41,966 nucleotides of DNA from Butyrivibrio sp. (lineage in GTDB: Bacteria; Bacillota; Clostridia; Lachnospirales; Lachnospiraceae): the NCBI GenBank assembly GCA_017413105.1, contig JAFPVA010000075.1:1-41966 (forward strand), in the 5' to 3' direction. Below the pieces are notes generated by a model. That model was not told where the DNA came from. It worked only from the letters and a program-made list of their open reading frames with translations, and did not search any database. Shown in pieces: positions 25,587 through 34,514 of the stretch (the first letter of the stretch is position 1; every line of letters begins with the position of its first letter). The position numbers were made by a program, and so were the translations under genes.

Positions 25587-26705
25587 ATGAGAGCGATTGG
25601 CATTATTTTAGCAGGCGGTAGCAGTAGCAGAATGCAGGAGCTCTCCAAGCGCAGAGCAGTGTGTGCTATGCCGGTGGCAGGTTTTTACAGAAGTATCGAC
25701 TTTGCCCTGAGCAATATGACCAACTCACACATTCAGACAGTTGCCGTTTTCACACAGTATAACGCAGGAAGCCTTAATACACACCTCAGTTCTTCCAAAT
25801 GGTGGGACTTTGGACGTAAACAGGGAGGCCTGTACGTATTCACTCCGGCAGTAAAGGCATCCGGTAATCTCTGGTACAGAGGAACAGCAGATGCTATTGC
25901 ACAGAACCTTGATTTCTTAAGAAGCTGTCACGAACCATACGTGATCATTGCTTCAGGAGACTGTGTATACAAGATGGATTACGCCAAGCTTCTTGAATAT
26001 CATATTCAGAAGCAGTCAGATATCACGGTTGTTTGCAAGGATATGCCGGCTGATGTTGATACAGAGAGATTCGGAACTATCCGCATGAATGAGGAATCCC
26101 GAATCGAAGAGTTTGAAGAAAAACCTGTAGTATCAAGATCTAACACAATATCCTGCGGAATCTACGTTATCAGACGAAGACAGCTCATCGAACTCATTGA
26201 GAGAGCTCAGGCGGAAGAGAGATACGATTTTGTAAGAGATATTCTTGTAAGATACAAGGATATGAAACGTATCTATGGATACAAGATCAAAGAGTATTGG
26301 GCAAACATAGCCAGTGTTGAGGATTATTACAGAACCAACATGGATTTCTTAAAACCTGAGGTAAGACAGTATTTCTTCAGGGAATATCCTGGTATTTATA
26401 CCAAGGTGGTTGATCTGCCTCCGGCAAAATACAATGTTGGCGTAAATGTAAAGAACAGCCTTATTTCCAGCGGATGTATAATTAACGGAACAATTGAAGA
26501 TTCCGTGATATTTAAGGGGGCATTTGTTGGCAATAACTGTTACATCAAGAATTCAATAATTCTTAATGATGTTTATATCGGTGATAATTCTCACATAGAG
26601 AATTGCATTGTTGAGAGCCATGGAACCATACAGGCCAACTCCTATTATAAAGAGGACAACGGCATTAAGGTCGTGGTGGAGAATAATGAACGCTATGTCA
26701 TCTAG
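25587..26705 (+). CDS. glgD: Glucose-1-phosphate adenylyltransferase, GlgD subunit
   Basis: This 372-residue paralogue of GlgC in Firmicutes forms a hetero-oligomer with it and modulates its activity. The loop reads LAGGSSSRMQELSKRRAVCAMPVAG, with the glycine-rich catalytic site altered compared with GlgC (GSSSR for GQGSR), as expected of GlgD. NLWYRGTADAIAQNL and ASGDCVYKMDY are kept, with Cys replacing the His of Glg[10 protein letters not shown]. The C-terminus is a hexapeptide beta-helix. The start ATG is one base after the glgC TGA, which sets the start and implies coupling. Confidence 0.92.
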   Translation: MRAIGIILAGGSSSRMQELSKRRAVCAMPVAGFYRSIDFALSNMTNSHIQTVAVFTQYNAGSLNTHLSSSKWWDFGRKQGGLYVFTPAVKASGNLWYRGTADAIAQNLDFLRSCHEPYVIIASGDCVYKMDYAKLLEYHIQKQSDITVVCKDMPADVDTERFGTIRMNEESRIEEFEEKPVVSRSNTISCGIYVIRRRQLIELIERAQAEERYDFVRDILVRYKDMKRIYGYKIKEYWANIASVEDYYRTNMDFLKPEVRQYFFREYPGIYTKVVDLPPAKYNVGVNVKNSLISSGCIINGTIEDSVIFKGAFVGNNCYIKNSIILNDVYIGDNSHIENCIVESHGTIQANSYYKEDNGIKVVVENNERYVI

Positions 26706-26762
26706 CAACTAAATAAGGTCATGCTGACACAACTTCAGTTTTAACCAAGAGGGGGTTACATA

Positions 26763-27059
26763 ATGAAGATCACAGATGTTAGAGTAAGAAAAGTCACAAA
26801 GCAGGGAAAGATGCGCGCAGTAGTATCAGTTACTTTTGATAATGAATTTGTGGTTCATGACATCAAGGTAATTGAAGGCGAGAGAGGCTTGTTTATAGCA
26901 ATGCCCAGCAAAAAATCTACTGACGGCGAGTACAGGGACATCGCACATCCGATAAATTCCGATATGCGAAAGATCTTGCAGGATACAATCCTTGAGGCCT
27001 ATGACAAGGCAGCTGATGAGGCAGTCGAGGGGGATTCGGCTGAAGGGTCGGCAGAGTGA
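26763..27059 (+). CDS. spoVG: SpoVG family regulator
   Basis: This 98-residue protein begins [11 protein letters not shown] and has [42 protein letters not shown] and a helical tail, matching SpoVG over its full length. SpoVG binds nucleic acids and affects septation, sporulation and virulence genes in Firmicutes; its role here is unproven. The acidic C-terminal tail varies in the family. GAGGGGG precedes the ATG. It is followed by pth and mfd in the order found in Bacillus, and by a strong terminator at 27141, so it is not obviously co-transcribed with pth. Confidence 0.94.
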   Translation: MKITDVRVRKVTKQGKMRAVVSVTFDNEFVVHDIKVIEGERGLFIAMPSKKSTDGEYRDIAHPINSDMRKILQDTILEAYDKAADEAVEGDSAEGSAE

Positions 27060-27064
27060 CACAA

Positions 27065-27127
27065 GTTACAGTTCACATCAGAAAAGTGAGAAGTCATTAC
27101 TGAAGCGAGCTATAAGAGAGTGAACAG
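27065..27127 (+). repeat. Deletion derivative of the structured repeat family, 3' of spoVG
   Basis: GTTACAGTTCAC (27065-27076) and GTGAACAG (27120-27127) correspond to the outer arms of the full copies at 31783 and 32994. The inner text keeps CAGAAA, GTGAGAA and the ATTACTG-AAGCGAGC module, but both central hairpins are lost. It sits between the spoVG stop and its terminator. Confidence 0.5.
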
Positions 27128-27140
27128 AAAATGAAATTTT

Positions 27141-27169
27141 CAAGGGGGCTTAGAAAATAAGCCCCCTTG
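27141..27169 (+). terminator. Terminator-like hairpin after spoVG
   Basis: A perfect 12-bp stem CAAGGGGGCTTA (27141-27152) with 27158-27169 has a GAAAA loop. It is followed by TGTTATTATT, a moderate T-run. It lies 81 bases after the spoVG stop. Confidence 0.75.
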
Positions 27170-27253
27170 TGTTATTATTGTAATACACTACGCAAAGTCC
27201 ATTCATTTGGATTTTGCGCATTTACGCATGCCCGCAGAAGGGGATTTGGGGAA

Positions 27254-27889
27254 ATGTTTGGGTTTTTGAAGAAATTCTTTGGCAAAGAAAAGGAAGAGGA
27301 AACAGGAAAGATGTATATAATTGCAGGTCTTGGCAATCCTGAGAAAAAATACTTTGGAACAAGACATAACGTGGGCTTTGATACTATCGATGCCCTTTCT
27401 GATAAATATGGAATCGAGCTTACTGAGACAAAGTTCAAGGCAGCTTATGGAAAAGGAAGAATTGGGGCAGAGAGAGTTATTTTGGTAAAGCCCCTTACAT
27501 ATATGAATCTGAGCGGAGAAGCTATACGACCTTTATGTGATTACTTTAAGGTGGATTCCACCACGGACCTTATAGTGATCTCTGATGATGTGGAACTTGA
27601 TGTCGGAAATCTGAGGATTCGTCCCAAGGGCAGTCACGGTGGGCACAACGGCCTGAAGAATATCATTGCTCAGCTTGGGCACAGTGATTTTTGCCGCGTG
27701 AGAGTTGGCGTCGGTAAGAAACCCAGGGAATACGACATGGTGGACTGGGTTCTTGGTCATTTTCAGGGAGAAGATGAAGCTGCTATGAAGGATTCGATAA
27801 AGCGTGCGGCAGATGCTGTGGTGGAGATCATGGAAAACGGTGTGGACAGCGCCATGAATAAGTTTAACGGTAATCCGGGATCTAAGTAA
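27254..27889 (+). CDS. pth: Peptidyl-tRNA hydrolase
   Basis: This 211-residue enzyme frees tRNA from peptidyl-tRNAs that drop off ribosomes. The active-site motifs are present: IIAGLGNPEKKYFGTRHNVGFDTID (Asn and catalytic His), VKPLTYMNLSGEAI, VISDDVELDVGNLRIRPKGSHGGHNGLKNI (Asp and second His) and FCRVRVGVGKK. Two starts are possible. ATG 27254 (after GGGGA) gives a 19-residue basic lead MFGFLKKFFGKEKEE; ATG 27311 (after AGGAAAG) gives the usual length near 192. I report the longer because its lead looks translated, but the shorter is almost as likely. It lies between spoVG and mfd, the conserved Firmicute order. Confidence 0.9.
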   Translation: MFGFLKKFFGKEKEEETGKMYIIAGLGNPEKKYFGTRHNVGFDTIDALSDKYGIELTETKFKAAYGKGRIGAERVILVKPLTYMNLSGEAIRPLCDYFKVDSTTDLIVISDDVELDVGNLRIRPKGSHGGHNGLKNIIAQLGHSDFCRVRVGVGKKPREYDMVDWVLGHFQGEDEAAMKDSIKRAADAVVEIMENGVDSAMNKFNGNPGSK

Positions 27890-27949
27890 GCAGGTTAGTC
27901 TGAAGAAATGTTCACAAGTTGATACATATATCAGAATACAGGTAAAAAC

Positions 27950-30900
27950 ATGAGAGCGATTACTACTCCTTTACATGAACTTAATGAGTACGAACAAATA
28001 AATAAATATCTGGAGAAGCCCTTTGCCTGCGCAGAGGTTACGGGCTGCGTGGATTCCCAGAAGCTCCACTTTATTGATGGACTTGGGGCTGATTTTAAGT
28101 ACAGGATCATAGTGACTTACTCAGATCTGCGGGCAAAAGAGATCTATGAGGATTATAAGTTTTATGACCGCAATGTCACGGTATATCCCGCAAAGGACCT
28201 TATCTTTTACCAGGCGGATGTCCACAGCAATGAGATCGTAAGGCAGAGGATCCGCACCATGAGAAGGCTTCTGGAGGGAAGACCTGTCACTGTGGTGACG
28301 ACTTTTTCTGCACTTATGGCGCCTCAGATAAAGCCTGAGATCATCAGAGAAAACATCCTGGAGATAGACAGACACAGACCTATTGACGAGATAGAGATTG
28401 CAAAAAAGCTCACTACCATGGGGTATATCAGAAACTACCAGGTGGAGGGACCTGGAGAATTTTCGGTTCGTGGTGACATTGTGGATGTTTTTGATCTTAC
28501 AGAAGAGAACCCTTATCGTATCGAGCTTTGGGGGGATGAGATACAATCTATCAGAAGCTTCGATATTCTTTCCCAGAGATCACTGGAAAAGCTGGAGTCC
28601 ATAGAGATATATCCAGCTTCAGAAATAATTCTGGATGAGAAGCGACTGGAGGAGGGCTTTGATAGAATCCAGCAGGAGACAGACACTGCTGTAGAGGCTC
28701 TTAGAAAAGAGTTTAAGACAAAGGAAGCTCATCAGCTTAAGACCCAGACGGAGGAGCTTCGTGAACAGCTTTTTGAGCTAAAGTCTGTTGTGAACCTTGA
28801 GAGTTATATCAGATTCTTTTACCCTGATACTGTAACCATGCAGGAAATGTTTCCCAAGGGAAAGAGCTGCATTTTCATCGATGAGCCTCTTCGCGTACAG
28901 GAACATGCAATGGCGATTGAGACGGAGTTTAGGGAGAGCATGACCCACAGGGCTGAGAAGGGATACGTGCTTCCGGGGCAGATGGACATTCTTTATTCCA
29001 TCGACAATGTAATCGCCAGAATGGGGAATGGAAGGCGCGTCCTGATATCAGCGCTTATGACCCCTAAGAGCCAGAATCTCTTTTTGCCGGAAAAGAGCTG
29101 GGACATAAAGGCAAGGAGTATTGCTCCATATAACAACAGCTTTGAGTCACTGGTTTCGGACCTTAAGAACTATGTAAAGAACGGATACCGTGTGCTTATC
29201 CTATCCGGATCAAGAACCAGGGCAAAAAGAATTGTCGAGGACCTTAGAGATAATCTGGTTACGGCGTTCTATAGTGAAGATCCGGGAAGGATACTTAAAC
29301 CCGGTGAGATCATGACTTATTATGGCAGGATTCTTAAGGGTTTTGAATATCCTGATATCAAATTCGCAGTAATTGCAGAGAGTGATATTTTCACTGAACA
29401 TACCAAGAAAAAGAGAAAGAAAAAGAGTGAGTATAAGGGCGAGAAGATATCAAGTTTTTCGGATCTAAAGATTGGTGACTATGTGGTTCATGAGGATCAT
29501 GGTCTTGGAATCTATCGTGGAATTGAGAAGATAGAGACGGACCAGGTTGTCAGGGACTATATCAAAATTGAGTATGGCGGTGGTGGAAACCTTTATGTCC
29601 TGGCAACAGGTCTTGGAGTAATCCAGAAGTATGCATCCGGTGGAGATGATGAAACTGCCCATAAGCCAAAGCTGAACAAGCTGGGCTCCGCTGACTGGAG
29701 CCGCACAAAGAGTAAGGTCAAGGCAGCGGTTGAAGAGGTGGCCCAGGATCTGGTTGAACTCTATGCCAAGAGGCAGGAAGCCAAAGGATACCAGTTTAGC
29801 GCTGATACAGTATGGCAGCAGGAGTTTGAAGATGCTTTCCCATATCAGGAGACAGAGGATCAGCTTTCTGCTATAGAAGATACCAAGAAAGACATGGAAT
29901 CCTCGGTTATAATGGACAGACTTGTCTGCGGAGACGTGGGCTTTGGCAAAACAGAGATCGCAATCCGTGCAGCGTTTAAGGCTGTTCAGGATGGAAAGCA
30001 GGTGGCAGTTCTTGTGCCCACCACAATCCTTGCTCAGCAGCATTACAATACTTTTTCCGAAAGAATGAGAGATTTCCCTGTAAGGGTTGATCTTATGTCC
30101 CGTTTCAGGACGGCAGCAGAACAGAAGAAAACGGTTGTTGATCTGAAGAAGGGACTGGTTGATATTGTAATCGGAACCCACAGACTTCTCTCCAAGGATG
30201 TTCAGTACAAGGACCTGGGACTTCTTATTGTAGATGAGGAACAGCGCTTTGGAGTTACTCATAAAGAAAAGCTTAAGACATTAAAAGAGAACATTGATGT
30301 TCTGACATTATCAGCTACACCTATTCCAAGAACCCTCCACATGTCCCTTGTGGGAATCCGTGAGATGAGTGTTCTTGAAGAGGCACCCAACGACAGGCTT
30401 CCAATCCAGACCTATGTCATGGAATACAATGATGAACTGGTCCGGGAGGCTATTGTCAGAGAACTTGCCAGAAACGGGCAGGTTTATTATGTGTACAACA
30501 GAGTCAATACAATAGCTGATGTAGCGGCCCAGATCCAGAAACTGGTGCCTGAAGCCAATGTTGCTTTTGCCCATGGACAGATGAAAGAGTCAGAGCTTGA
30601 GAGGATCATGTACGACTTTATCGATGGAACTATTGATGTCCTGGTTTCAACGACTATCATTGAAACAGGACTTGATATCCCAAATGTCAACACCATGATC
30701 ATTCATGATTCCGATAAGATGGGACTTTCACAGCTCTATCAGCTTAGGGGGCGTGTGGGCAGATCCAACAGGACAGCCTATGCTTTCCTCATGTACAAGA
30801 AGGATAAGATGCTAAAAGAGGTTGCGGAAAAGAGGCTTTCTGCTATCCGTGAATTCACTGATCTTGGAAGTGGATTTAAGATTGCTATGCGTGACCTTGA

Positions 30901-31516
30901 GATCAGAGGCGCCGGAAGTCTTCTTGGAAGAAAACAGAGCGGACACATGGCAGCTGTAGGTTATGACCTGTACTGTAAGATGCTTGGTGAAGCGGTAAGA
31001 CACAAAAAGAGTGACGAGGCTGATGCCGACTATACACTTGAGGACATCAATACCAGTATTGATCTTGATGTAAGTGCATTTATTCCGGACGATTATATCC
31101 TTAACGAGGAACAAAAGCTCGAAATATACAAGAGGATTGCCAGCCTTGAAAATCAGGGTGAATGCGATGAGATGAAGGATGAGCTTATCGACAGATTCGG
31201 AAAGGTTCCGGATACTGCAATTAATCTTCTTCGAATATCTCTTTTGCGGACAAGGGCCCACGCACTTTACATTCATGAGATCAAGGGCGGAGACGGCAAG
31301 ATTGAGATAAAGATAAATCCGGGAGCAAAGATTGATTCCGGAAAAATACCGGGCTTTGTGGCAGGATATAAGGGGAAGATGGCTTTCCATGCTTCCGGAA
31401 TGCCTTTATTTGTGTACACCTATCAGAAGGATAAAAATCCTGTTAAGGCAGAAAAACATCTTCTTGAAGATACAGAAGCACTGATAGAGAAAATGACAGA
31501 GGTACTTATGGGGTGA
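27950..31516 (+). CDS. mfd: Transcription-repair coupling factor
   Basis: This 1188-residue ATPase displaces RNA polymerase stalled at DNA lesions and recruits UvrA. The order is: a UvrB-like N-terminal module (about 1-350, including [14 protein letters not shown]), the polymerase-interaction domain (about 485-560: [20 protein letters not shown]), and a RecG-like translocase. The translocase has Walker [10 protein letters not shown] (661-669), DEEQ (D762-Q765), [13 protein letters not shown] and [15 protein letters not shown]. Last come the TRG motif region ([17 protein letters not shown]) and the C-terminal TRCF domain. The length is normal. The ribosome binding site is modest. The last four bases overlap the GTG of the next gene, so the nuclease is co-transcribed. 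Confidence 0.96.
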   Translation: MRAITTPLHELNEYEQINKYLEKPFACAEVTGCVDSQKLHFIDGLGADFKYRIIVTYSDLRAKEIYEDYKFYDRNVTVYPAKDLIFYQADVHSNEIVRQRIRTMRRLLEGRPVTVVTTFSALMAPQIKPEIIRENILEIDRHRPIDEIEIAKKLTTMGYIRNYQVEGPGEFSVRGDIVDVFDLTEENPYRIELWGDEIQSIRSFDILSQRSLEKLESIEIYPASEIILDEKRLEEGFDRIQQETDTAVEALRKEFKTKEAHQLKTQTEELREQLFELKSVVNLESYIRFFYPDTVTMQEMFPKGKSCIFIDEPLRVQEHAMAIETEFRESMTHRAEKGYVLPGQMDILYSIDNVIARMGNGRRVLISALMTPKSQNLFLPEKSWDIKARSIAPYNNSFESLVSDLKNYVKNGYRVLILSGSRTRAKRIVEDLRDNLVTAFYSEDPGRILKPGEIMTYYGRILKGFEYPDIKFAVIAESDIFTEHTKKKRKKKSEYKGEKISSFSDLKIGDYVVHEDHGLGIYRGIEKIETDQVVRDYIKIEYGGGGNLYVLATGLGVIQKYASGGDDETAHKPKLNKLGSADWSRTKSKVKAAVEEVAQDLVELYAKRQEAKGYQFSADTVWQQEFEDAFPYQETEDQLSAIEDTKKDMESSVIMDRLVCGDVGFGKTEIAIRAAFKAVQDGKQVAVLVPTTILAQQHYNTFSERMRDFPVRVDLMSRFRTAAEQKKTVVDLKKGLVDIVIGTHRLLSKDVQYKDLGLLIVDEEQRFGVTHKEKLKTLKENIDVLTLSATPIPRTLHMSLVGIREMSVLEEAPNDRLPIQTYVMEYNDELVREAIVRELARNGQVYYVYNRVNTIADVAAQIQKLVPEANVAFAHGQMKESELERIMYDFIDGTIDVLVSTTIIETGLDIPNVNTMIIHDSDKMGLSQLYQLRGRVGRSNRTAYAFLMYKKDKMLKEVAEKRLSAIREFTDLGSGFKIAMRDLEIRGAGSLLGRKQSGHMAAVGYDLYCKMLGEAVRHKKSDEADADYTLEDINTSIDLDVSAFIPDDYILNEEQKLEIYKRIASLENQGECDEMKDELIDRFGKVPDTAINLLRISLLRTRAHALYIHEIKGGDGKIEIKINPGAKIDSGKIPGFVAGYKGKMAFHASGMPLFVYTYQKDKNPVKAEKHLLEDTEALIEKMTEVLMG

Positions 31517-31764
31517 GTAACTACGCATATATTTTGGAGTGTGCCGATGGTTCATATTACTGTGGCTGGACCAATGACCTGGAGAAAAGAGTGAAGACTC
31601 ACAACGAAGGGAAAGGCGGAAAATATACAAGAGCAAGGCTCCCGGTGAGGCTGGCTTACTTTGAAGAATTTGAGACAAAAGAGCAAGCCATGAGCAGAGA
31701 GTGGCATCTAAAGCGGCTGAGTCATAGCCGGAAACAATCGCTAATTATGAAAAAGAGTATTTAG
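31513..31764 (+). CDS. GIY-YIG nuclease-domain protein (YhbQ/UPF0213 type)
   Basis: This 83-residue single-domain protein contains the GIY-YIG fold: [18 protein letters not shown] (the GIY and YIG positions appear as YIL and CGW), [20 protein letters not shown] with the catalytic-region Arg, and [18 protein letters not shown] with the metal-binding Glu. The family (UPF0213, YhbQ-like) has proposed DNA-structure-specific nuclease activity. The GTG start at 31513 overlaps the mfd stop (GTGA), which fixes the start and suggests translational coupling. A role beside Mfd in DNA repair is inference from position. A full structured-repeat copy and a terminator follow. Confidence 0.88.
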   Translation: MSNYAYILECADGSYYCGWTNDLEKRVKTHNEGKGGKYTRARLPVRLAYFEEFETKEQAMSREWHLKRLSHSRKQSLIMKKSI

Positions 31765-31782
31765 AACATTTGATATTAAAAG

Positions 31783-31927
31783 GTTACTGTTCAGACAGAA
31801 ATGCGCACTAAGCTGCGCATTTCGTGAGAACTTGATGCAGGAGTGAGCGCATTCCTTCGATGAAGTCGAATTGGAATGAATGCGCGAATTGGTTACTGGA
31901 GCGAGCTGCATGCGAGTGAACAGTAAC
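31783..31927 (+). repeat. Structured repeat, copy 1 (145 nt)
   Basis: Outer arms GTTACTGTTCA (31783-31793) and TGAACAGTAAC (31917-31927) pair perfectly. Inside are hairpin 1 (AAATGCGCA/TGCGCATTT, 31799-31822), a linker CGTGAGAACTTGATGCAGG (31823 onward), and hairpin 2 (GCGCATT/AATGCGC, 31847-31885, tip TCGAT-GAA-GTCGA). Then comes a second GTTACT (31892) that can also pair with the right arm. It differs from copy 2 at only five of 145 positions. Confidence 0.85.
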
Positions 31928-31930
31928 ATT

Positions 31931-31964
31931 AAAAGAAGCGGTCGCTAAAACGATCGCTTCTTTT
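31931..31964. terminator. Bidirectional terminator between the GIY-YIG gene and the first U32-like gene
   Basis: AAAAGAAGCGGTCG (31931-31944) pairs with CGATCGCTTCTTTT (31951-31964, one G-T) around a six-base loop. The arm ends provide T-runs on both strands. Confidence 0.82.
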
Positions 31965-31976
31965 GGATTATTGTCA

Positions 31977-32888
31977 TTATCTTTTTCTTGCAGCCATTTT
32001 TTTTGCATTTATTTCTGTAAGGCGCTTGTTTATCTGATTTCTTATGAATTCTTCCTCGCCATCTTTTACCAGGAAGTAGAGATATGAGTCAAGTACCAGA
32101 TCCTGAGGAAGACCTCTGCCCACCAGCTTAAAATTCCTAAAGCCCATATCAATATATTCCTTCATCTGCTCCTTGGAGATGAAAGCGGGTTTGTTCTGAC
32201 AGTCGGCAAAGCTCTTTTTCTCCTGCCTGTTTGGACATGGGAAAGGAGCTGCAATTTCAAATTCAAGCTGTCTCTTGGCTTCGTCCCTATAGTGCTCTAG
32301 GCGCTTTGGGCAGTTAGGAAAGCAGATCTCATCTACCAGAATTTCTACTCTGTCTGCCACAGGTCTAAGACTTTCAAGGACAGCCTGATCATGATTCATA
32401 TCGTAGTCAAGAACTACCATAAAATAGTCTTTGTCCAATTCCTCATGTAACTTATCAGGATCAGTTATTCTCTTGGTTGTTGAAGAAATGAATTTGTAGC
32501 CTGGATATTCTTTCCTAAGATAGTTTTCAAGAATTTCAGTATTTACAAGAACCTGATTTTCTCCATCTGCGGCAAGGCGCATGATCATGTTGCAGAAAGT
32601 ATCGTTTAAATGTTTCTCCTCAATAAGTGGATTAGTCCAGGTAAATCTAAGTGGAACATGTCTTGAATTGAACATTTTTATGGTGCGTTCTATTTCGTTT
32701 TTTGGACAAAAGCCAAGCACCGTTCTGCCCCCATTCCAAATAGCGCCGGGAAATGTTCCATAGACACTTCCAATCTTGTAATTCTCATTAAATGAATTTG
32801 GGTATTCCTTCATGAGCTCAACAATGGTAAAGTTGAGGTCGCGAAATACGCTAAAGCCCGGCAGATGCCAGTAAATGTAATCCCTCAT
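31977..32888 (-). CDS. U32-peptidase-like Fe-S protein, paralogue A
   Basis: This 303-residue soluble protein is a diverged relative of the U32 family (YdcP, YhbU/UbiU, TrhP), whose characterised members carry a 4Fe-4S cluster and assist RNA or ubiquinone hydroxylation. Points of match are RFTWTNPLIEEKHL, the strand-helix ILENYLRKEYPGYKFISSTT, VVLDYDMNHD, EILVDEICFPNCPKRLEHY and MGFRNFKLVGR (the family's G-x-x-x-FKIEGR motif). Four cysteines at cluster-like positions (CFPNC, then PC and DC) are shared with the paralogue at 33246. It lacks the long C-terminal domain of YdcP. The substrate is unknown. GGGGG precedes the ATG. Confidence 0.65.
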   Translation of the reverse strand: MRDYIYWHLPGFSVFRDLNFTIVELMKEYPNSFNENYKIGSVYGTFPGAIWNGGRTVLGFCPKNEIERTIKMFNSRHVPLRFTWTNPLIEEKHLNDTFCNMIMRLAADGENQVLVNTEILENYLRKEYPGYKFISSTTKRITDPDKLHEELDKDYFMVVLDYDMNHDQAVLESLRPVADRVEILVDEICFPNCPKRLEHYRDEAKRQLEFEIAAPFPCPNRQEKKSFADCQNKPAFISKEQMKEYIDMGFRNFKLVGRGLPQDLVLDSYLYFLVKDGEEEFIRNQINKRLTEINAKKMAARKR

Positions 32889-32937
32889 ATATTGCCCCCG
32901 TTACAAAACTTAATATCGGATTTAATTATACTAAAAA

Positions 32938-32964
32938 AGCAGCCGAAGGTAAAATTCGGCTGCT
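32938..32964 (-). terminator. Intrinsic terminator downstream of paralogue B
   Basis: A perfect 10-bp stem AGCAGCCGAA/TTCGGCTGCT (32938-32947, 32955-32964) is followed on the minus strand by TTTTTTAG. It lies about 280 bases beyond the paralogue B stop, with repeat copy 2 in between. Confidence 0.8.
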
Positions 32965-32993
32965 ATTAATTACAATAATAATGATGGGTGATG

Positions 32994-33138
32994 GTTACTG
33001 TTCAGACAGAAATGCGCACTAAGCTGCGCATTTCGTAAGAACTTGATGCAGGAGTGAGCGCATTCCTTCGACGAAGTCGATATGGAATGAATGCGCGAAT
33101 TGGTTACTGGAGCGAGCTGTATGCGAGTGAACAGTAAC
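32994..33138 (+). repeat. Structured repeat, copy 2 (145 nt)
   Basis: This copy has the same length and architecture as copy 1, with five substitutions. Outer arms are 32994-33004 and 33128-33138. The tip of hairpin 2 is TCGAC-GAA-GTCGA, where copy 1 has U-G for C-G at the same pair. GGGTGATG precedes the copy (32986) and follows it (33139). Adjacent genes are on the minus strand, so any transcript of them would carry the antisense form. Confidence 0.85.
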
Positions 33139-33146
33139 GGGTGATG

Positions 33147-33181
33147 GTTACAGGAGCGAGCTGTATGCAGCGAACAGTAAC
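33147..33181 (+). repeat. Partial structured repeat (right-hand hairpin only)
   Basis: GTTAC (33147) to GTAAC (33181) encloses AGGAGCGAGCTGTATGCAGC, a copy of the last hairpin module of copies 1 and 2. It is again followed by GGGTGATG (33182). It looks like a tandem partial duplication. Confidence 0.6.
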
Positions 33182-33245
33182 GGGTGATGCTACTGCTTGT
33201 GTTGTACTGCGCACTGGATGTGCGGCTTGCTGCAATGTGTATGGG

Positions 33246-34202
33246 TTAAGGTTTAAATACGGAAGGACGAGGCTTGTTGACCTGGATGATCCTGTTGGCT
33301 TCAAGATTTCTTAGAAGCAGGAGTCTTACCTTACCTACATATTCTGGCTTTATCATGAAGAAACAATAGGTTTCAATAAGAGAGAACAGGTTAGCAGTTC
33401 TTCCCTCAATCTTAAAGTTATTGATTCCCATGGGCACGTATTTTTCCCAGATGAGTTCCGGAGAAACAAAGGTACAGTAATCCTGGATTGTATAAAGGTT
33501 GTTCATATCACCGTATTCACATTTCCATGGGATGATATGCTTTCTTTTTTCCGGAGGGAGAGTTCTGTTCTCCTTCATTATAGCCTGGTTGAGAGCGATG
33601 TTCTTGTAGTGATCGCCACGTCTTGGGCAATCCGGAATACACAGTGCGTTTATAAGGACTTCGAGCTTGTCCTTGTGCTCAAGACCTTCCAGGATATCCC
33701 AGTGATTATTCATATTGTAATCAAGAACTACATACTTATAGTCTTTTTCCAGCTCTGCATTAAGGGTCGCAACATCCTTGATTTCTTTGCAGGTGGTGGA
33801 ATCAATCTTGTAGGAAGGATAGTTCTTGCGGATATATTCTTCGAGAATAGGTGAAAAGACAAGGACTTCATTCTTGCCATTATCGCCTGCCTTCATGCAG
33901 AAGTTGCAGAACTCGTCATCCAGATCCTCCTCTGTGATAAGGGGATTGGTGAAAGTGAAGCGAACAGGAATGTCCTGGGCGTTTATGCTGCTTATAACGT
34001 GTTTTACAAATGCGGCGTCGCACTGATCGTCGGAAATAAGACGACCGCCATTCCAAAGAGAGAATGGAAAACAACCAAAGAAGGATGCAATCTCAACTCC
34101 GTCTCTGAAGTACTGCGGATATTGCTTCAGCAGGTTCAGCCAGAACATATTCAGGGGAAAATTGTATCGAAGCCCCGGTAAATGAAACTTAACTTGTGAC
34201 AT
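33246..34202 (-). CDS. U32-peptidase-like Fe-S protein, paralogue B
   Basis: This 318-residue paralogue of the gene at 31977 is clearly alignable along its length but strongly diverged. Shared landmarks are FPFSLWNGGRL, VRFTFTNPLITEEDL, ILEEYIRKNYPSYKIDSTT, VVLDYNMNNH, EVLINALCIPDCPRRGDHY and MGINNFKIEGR, the last being a near-perfect U32 signature. Cysteines in CIPDC, WKCEY and QDYCTF match those of paralogue A, suggesting a 4Fe-4S site. Start 34202 is set by GGGAGG seven bases upstream; the frame is open further back but has no better start. A role in modifying tRNA, rRNA or a small molecule is possible; none is shown by the sequence. Confidence 0.68.
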   Translation of the reverse strand: MSQVKFHLPGLRYNFPLNMFWLNLLKQYPQYFRDGVEIASFFGCFPFSLWNGGRLISDDQCDAAFVKHVISSINAQDIPVRFTFTNPLITEEDLDDEFCNFCMKAGDNGKNEVLVFSPILEEYIRKNYPSYKIDSTTCKEIKDVATLNAELEKDYKYVVLDYNMNNHWDILEGLEHKDKLEVLINALCIPDCPRRGDHYKNIALNQAIMKENRTLPPEKRKHIIPWKCEYGDMNNLYTIQDYCTFVSPELIWEKYVPMGINNFKIEGRTANLFSLIETYCFFMIKPEYVGKVRLLLLRNLEANRIIQVNKPRPSVFKP

Positions 34203-34317
34203 TGTGTAACCTCCCGGTGAATGTACAATAATACTGCTGATCGACAAAATATGTACATACACCAATACTTAATAAATATGATCAGCATAGAATAGTATAT
34301 CAGTATAAGCAAGAAAA

Positions 34318-34345
34318 AGACACCCATGGATTTGCATAGGTGTCT
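34318..34345 (-). terminator. Terminator downstream of ddh
   Basis: AGACACC (34318-34324) pairs with GGTGTCT (34339-34345), the loop partly pairing. The minus strand continues TTTTTCTT. Repeat copy 3 lies between this site and the ddh stop. Confidence 0.72.
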
Positions 34346-34366
34346 CGAAAAATGCTTAAGTCATGA

Positions 34367-34506
34367 ATTCTTAGATAATATTTCAGAAACACGCATTTAC
34401 TGCGGGTTTCGTGAGAACATGATTCAGGTGGCAAACAAGCCCTTCGACGTAAGTCGACTGGAATAGGCTTGTTTGCTGATATCTAGAATGTTTCATTCAA
34501 GATATC
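34367..34506 (+). repeat. Structured repeat, copy 3
   Basis: Hairpin 1 (AAACACGCA/TGCGGGTTT, 34387-34409, one mismatch) is followed by linker CGTGAGAACATGATTCAGG. Hairpin 2 is a perfect 11-bp stem GCAAACAAGCC/GGCTTGTTTGC (34431-34441, 34466-34476) whose tip is TCGAC-GTAA-GTCGA. TATCTAGAAT (34480-34489) can pair with ATTCTTAGATA (34367-34377) or with CATTCAAGATATC (34494-34506). Confidence 0.8.
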
Positions 34507-34514
34507 ATAAAATA

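Noticed and set aside
29465-30262. 265-residue open frame on the minus strand
   Set aside because: It lies wholly inside mfd, is cysteine- and leucine-rich in the manner of antisense frames, and has no recognisable motif.
31783-33181. CRISPR array or insertion sequence
   Set aside because: The repeats are long, internally palindromic and irregularly spaced with genes between them, and no cas or transposase gene is present.
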